A stretch of 64,000 bases of DNA, taken from assembly GCA_035345875.1 (NCBI GenBank), contig DAORDH010000022.1, forward strand, positions 23,176-87,175, given 5' to 3'. Each line of letters starts with the position of its first letter. Positions within the stretch are counted from its first letter, which is position 1. A program made the translations under genes and the position numbers. This DNA comes from UBA2033 sp035345875. GTDB taxonomy: Bacteria; Spirochaetota; Leptospiria; Leptospirales; Leptospiraceae. Of the stretch, positions 62,079 through 64,000 are shown piece after piece. The notes beneath the pieces were generated by a model. That model saw only the letters and a list, made by a program, of their open reading frames with translations, did no database searches and was not told the origin of the DNA.

Positions 62079-62122
62079 CGACAGGATCCCTGTCTCCTAT
62101 CTTACGCGCTCGTGCGTAAGAT
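62079..62122. repeat. Tandem hairpins
   Basis: GACAGG-ATC-CCTGTC (about 62080-62094) is followed by ATCTTACGC-GCTCGT-GCGTAAGAT (62099-62122), a 9-base stem with a 6-base loop. Possible transcript end or attachment point. Nothing identifies it. Confidence 0.5.
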
Positions 62123-62189
62123 GAGTAGCATGCGATTCTTGCGTAAAGGTTAAATTAAAAAAACGTGAATTCGAAGTAAAAAATTTTTT

Positions 62190-62297
62190 AACACGGATGA
62201 ACACCGATAAGGGAACGATAAAGACACGATGGATAATTTAGAATTATCGTATCTTTTTTCGGTGATCATCTTTTGATTTTTCTGTTACCTCGAACTG
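62190..62297 (-). repeat. Long palindromic repeat, copy 7
   Basis: Read on the minus strand from CAGTTCGAGGTAACAGAAAA, through GATAATTCTAAATTATCC and CATCGTGTCTTTATCG to ATCGGTGTTCATCCGTG. Same order as copy 3. Confidence 0.8.
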
Positions 62298-62465
62298 ATA
62301 TGAAAAAAACTAAAATTATTTACATTCTCCTTCTTTTAAACAAATAATTTCAATGTAGAAGAGTGTTTGAAATTTACTATTCGAATAAAATTAAACCTAT
62401 TTATTCAACCGATGAATTGTGTTTAGATTGTGAATAATGATCTAAAGGAATGCTTGCAACATCAA

Positions 62466-63227
62466 TTATGTTTTCTTTTGATTTAGTTCATAGAGTTTGA
62501 TGTATTTAAGAAAGTTGTAATACGATCCAAGAATTGCGATGATGAGCCCAACTTTCCCATCTAAAAACCCAAATCGAATAATATACATTGAAATAAATTT
62601 CCAAATCGCTTCTGCGATGGCAAGACTTAAACCTGACTTCTTTCCTTTCTTGAATTTTTCTACAGCAGCTAATTCAGAGTATCTATCTATAAATTTTAAA
62701 TGATCAGAAATATTTCGATAGGAGTAATGGGAGAGAGGATTCTTGAAATATTCTACTTTCCCTTGAATCGATACAGTTTCATGAACTAAGATTCCAGAGA
62801 ATTCACCTTTATCTTTTTGAAAAAATCGCATTTGATAATTGGGATACCAACCTCCATGACGAATCCATTTTCCCATATAAAGAGTCATTCTAGGAATAAA
62901 AAAACCAACTACTTCATTCATTTTTTCTTTCGATACAGAAAGAATTTCTTTTTTTAAATCAAGGGAGATTTCCTCATCAGCGTCAAGCGCTAATACCCAT
63001 TGATTTTTCGCCAAGCTTTTACAATAATTCTTTTGATTAATATAAGTATCAAATTTTCTATAATAAAGAGAAGTTTTAGGATAGTCACGAGCGATTACTG
63101 TAGTGTTATCCGTTGATCCTGAATCAACAATGATAATCTCGTCTGCAAAGTCTAGACTTGCGAGACAACGTCCAATATTATCTTCCTCGTTTAAGGTGAT
63201 GATGCAAACTGAAATAGGAAGTGTCAT
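62466..63227 (-). CDS. Family 2 glycosyltransferase (WaaE/KdtX-like)
   Basis: Transfers a sugar in lipopolysaccharide or similar glycan synthesis. Seen: ISVCIITLNEEDNIGRCLAS, DEIIIVDSGSTDNT (nucleotide loop), LALDADEEIS (DxD), FFIPRMTLYMGKWIRHGGW, YPNYQMRFFQKDKGEFSG and VHETV. 253 residues, usual for WaaE-type glucosyltransferases. A weakly hydrophobic C-terminal stretch (about 215-240) may hold it at the membrane. It follows the ATPase-domain gene by 10 bases and is probably cotranscribed. Confidence 0.9.
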   Translation of the reverse strand: MTLPISVCIITLNEEDNIGRCLASLDFADEIIIVDSGSTDNTTVIARDYPKTSLYYRKFDTYINQKNYCKSLAKNQWVLALDADEEISLDLKKEILSVSKEKMNEVVGFFIPRMTLYMGKWIRHGGWYPNYQMRFFQKDKGEFSGILVHETVSIQGKVEYFKNPLSHYSYRNISDHLKFIDRYSELAAVEKFKKGKKSGLSLAIAEAIWKFISMYIIRFGFLDGKVGLIIAILGSYYNFLKYIKLYELNQKKT

Positions 63228-63237
63228 TCAAATAATT

Positions 63238-63912
63238 TTAATTTCGGGCTGATTTATATTCATTCGTAAAAGGAATCTCTAATCTTGCTGATGTGTATTC
63301 ATTTGTAATCGATATGCGAAAGTAATTGGGATCTATTCCTTCTCCTTTCATCATGATAATGATGAGTGCAAGACCAAGTCCTGCACCTTCTGTATTATCA
63401 GCATTATCCATATAGAATTGGGCAAGGTCGTCATACGACATAGCTGTTGCTAGTTTTTCGCGAATTGATTTCTCTTCTTGTTCAGCAATGAGAGTGTTAT
63501 TTCTAATTTCTATCTTTAGGCCACTTGCATCGTAATCAAAAATGATTAAACAATAGTAATCTTTTGCTTTGCATTTGGGTGCATATGCTTGTCCCATATT
63601 TTCACTGAATATTTTTTTATACTCTTTGATGCCTATCGCATAATGTTCGGGATTTTTTATATCAAAATGATTCTCTTCAAAGAACACACGCTTTTGATTT
63701 GCCTTGGTTGCATTAATAATTAACTCTTTTATAACAGTGTAAAGAATTGGAATTAGACGCTCTTTTTCGAATTTTGTTAAAATACCTTGCAGTGTTTCCT
63801 GCACTCTTTCTTCTAAATGCCTGGATGTCCTGTAGGTTTTAATCTGGATTTCATTTGCATTTTGCTGTATGAATTCCATATCATACTGAGAATCTAACTG
63901 GTTTATTTGCAT
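63238..63912 (-). CDS. HATPase-domain protein, leaderless start
   Basis: Cytoplasmic protein with a histidine-kinase-type ATPase domain but no HisKA. N-box VIKELIINATKANQKRVFFE, about residue 62; G-boxes FDYDASGLKIEIRNNT and NTEGAGLGLALIIIMMKGEG. 224 residues. It could be an anti-sigma or kinase-regulating protein; similar genes occur in Leptospira and Treponema. The ATG at 63912 has no ribosome site and the promoter -10 box is 5-7 bases upstream, so the mRNA is probably leaderless. An ATG 11 codons later is the alternative. Confidence 0.82.
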   Translation of the reverse strand: MQINQLDSQYDMEFIQQNANEIQIKTYRTSRHLEERVQETLQGILTKFEKERLIPILYTVIKELIINATKANQKRVFFEENHFDIKNPEHYAIGIKEYKKIFSENMGQAYAPKCKAKDYYCLIIFDYDASGLKIEIRNNTLIAEQEEKSIREKLATAMSYDDLAQFYMDNADNTEGAGLGLALIIIMMKGEGIDPNYFRISITNEYTSARLEIPFTNEYKSARN

Positions 63913-63917
63913 AATTT

Positions 63918-63947
63918 AATATATATATCGTTTGTTATCTTTGTCAA
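63918..63947 (-). promoter_or_regulatory. Promoter of the ATPase-domain gene
   Basis: Minus-strand TTGACA (63942-63947) is a perfect -35; TATATT (63918-63923, spacer 18) or TATATA (63920-63925, spacer 16) is the -10. The predicted start of transcription falls on or beside the ATG at 63912. Confidence 0.75.
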
Positions 63948-64000
63948 AATTTTTATTTTTTTGTTAAAAAAAAGGGAAAAAAAGTATAAAAAGAGTTTGA

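Larger units (their letters stand above)
61902..62465. other. Repeat-rich intergenic region after A2M
   Basis: Holds the second 133 bp element (61939-62071), hairpins (62079-62122) and a full palindromic repeat (62190-62297). GCCGACAGG lies on both sides of the 133 bp element (about 61925 and 62077). No ORF with a signal was found. Confidence 0.6.

Overview
The window is AT-rich, gene-dense DNA from a spirochaete of the Leptospira group, probably a free-living or environmental member of the Leptospiraceae. The evidence is the lineage-typical gene content: flagellar flgB-flgC-fliE and fliK-flgD-flgE clusters, many spirochaete-type lipoproteins with loose lipoboxes, 7TMR-DISM signalling proteins, SpoIIE-type phosphatases, and a two-gene acyl-CoA carboxylase. 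The hook protein FlgE has no cysteine and carries Ser179, which is the Leptospira variant of the lysinoalanine cross-link site. The species is not identified from the sequence.

Layout. 0-9 kb holds a polyprenyl-phosphate sugar transferase, a thioesterase/TetR divergent pair with two operators, a hydrolase, a surface lipoprotein, an old-yellow-enzyme reductase and a secreted nuclease. 9-16 kb is motility: a response regulator/ATPase, then two divergent flagellar operons separated by 740 bp that contain repeats, a promoter and a possible leader peptide. 16-20 kb has a GAF/HD-GYP protein, FabI, a YdeI-like protein and TsaB. 20.5-27.3 kb is envelope: a frameshifted lipoprotein, a porin with a small lipoprotein, a TAXI-type binding lipoprotein and a three-repeat Ig-like lipoprotein. 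27.8-32 kb has a response regulator with a 7TMR-DISM kinase and a YHYH lipoprotein. 32.3-38 kb has the acyl-CoA carboxylase pair and a TPR protein. 38-42 kb has a DUF433/DUF5615 toxin-antitoxin pair flanked by repeats, a SpoIIE phosphatase and an orphan antitoxin. 42-46 kb has a GalT/HIT protein and a TetR-membrane protein-reductase operon. 46-53 kb has a second SpoIIE phosphatase, a response regulator, a chemoreceptor, and an acyl-CoA ligase with a metallo-hydrolase lipoprotein. 53.3-61.9 kb is one tightly packed operon: PilJ/DHp/receiver protein, VanW, STAS, AMMECR1 and a 1890-residue alpha-2-macroglobulin. The window ends with a glycosyltransferase and an ATPase-domain protein read from a probably leaderless promoter.

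Themes. Partner-switching parts (SpoIIE phosphatases, RsbW-like ATPases, a STAS protein) are scattered through the window and could form one network. Two families of intergenic repeats stand out. One is an approximately 100 bp palindromic family with arms containing ACCACCGATAAACACCG, in at least seven full or partial copies. The other is a 133 bp MITE-like element with CTGTCAA-TTAAG ends, in two copies 50 kb apart in opposite orientation. No tRNA, rRNA, CRISPR array, transposase or prophage was recognised.
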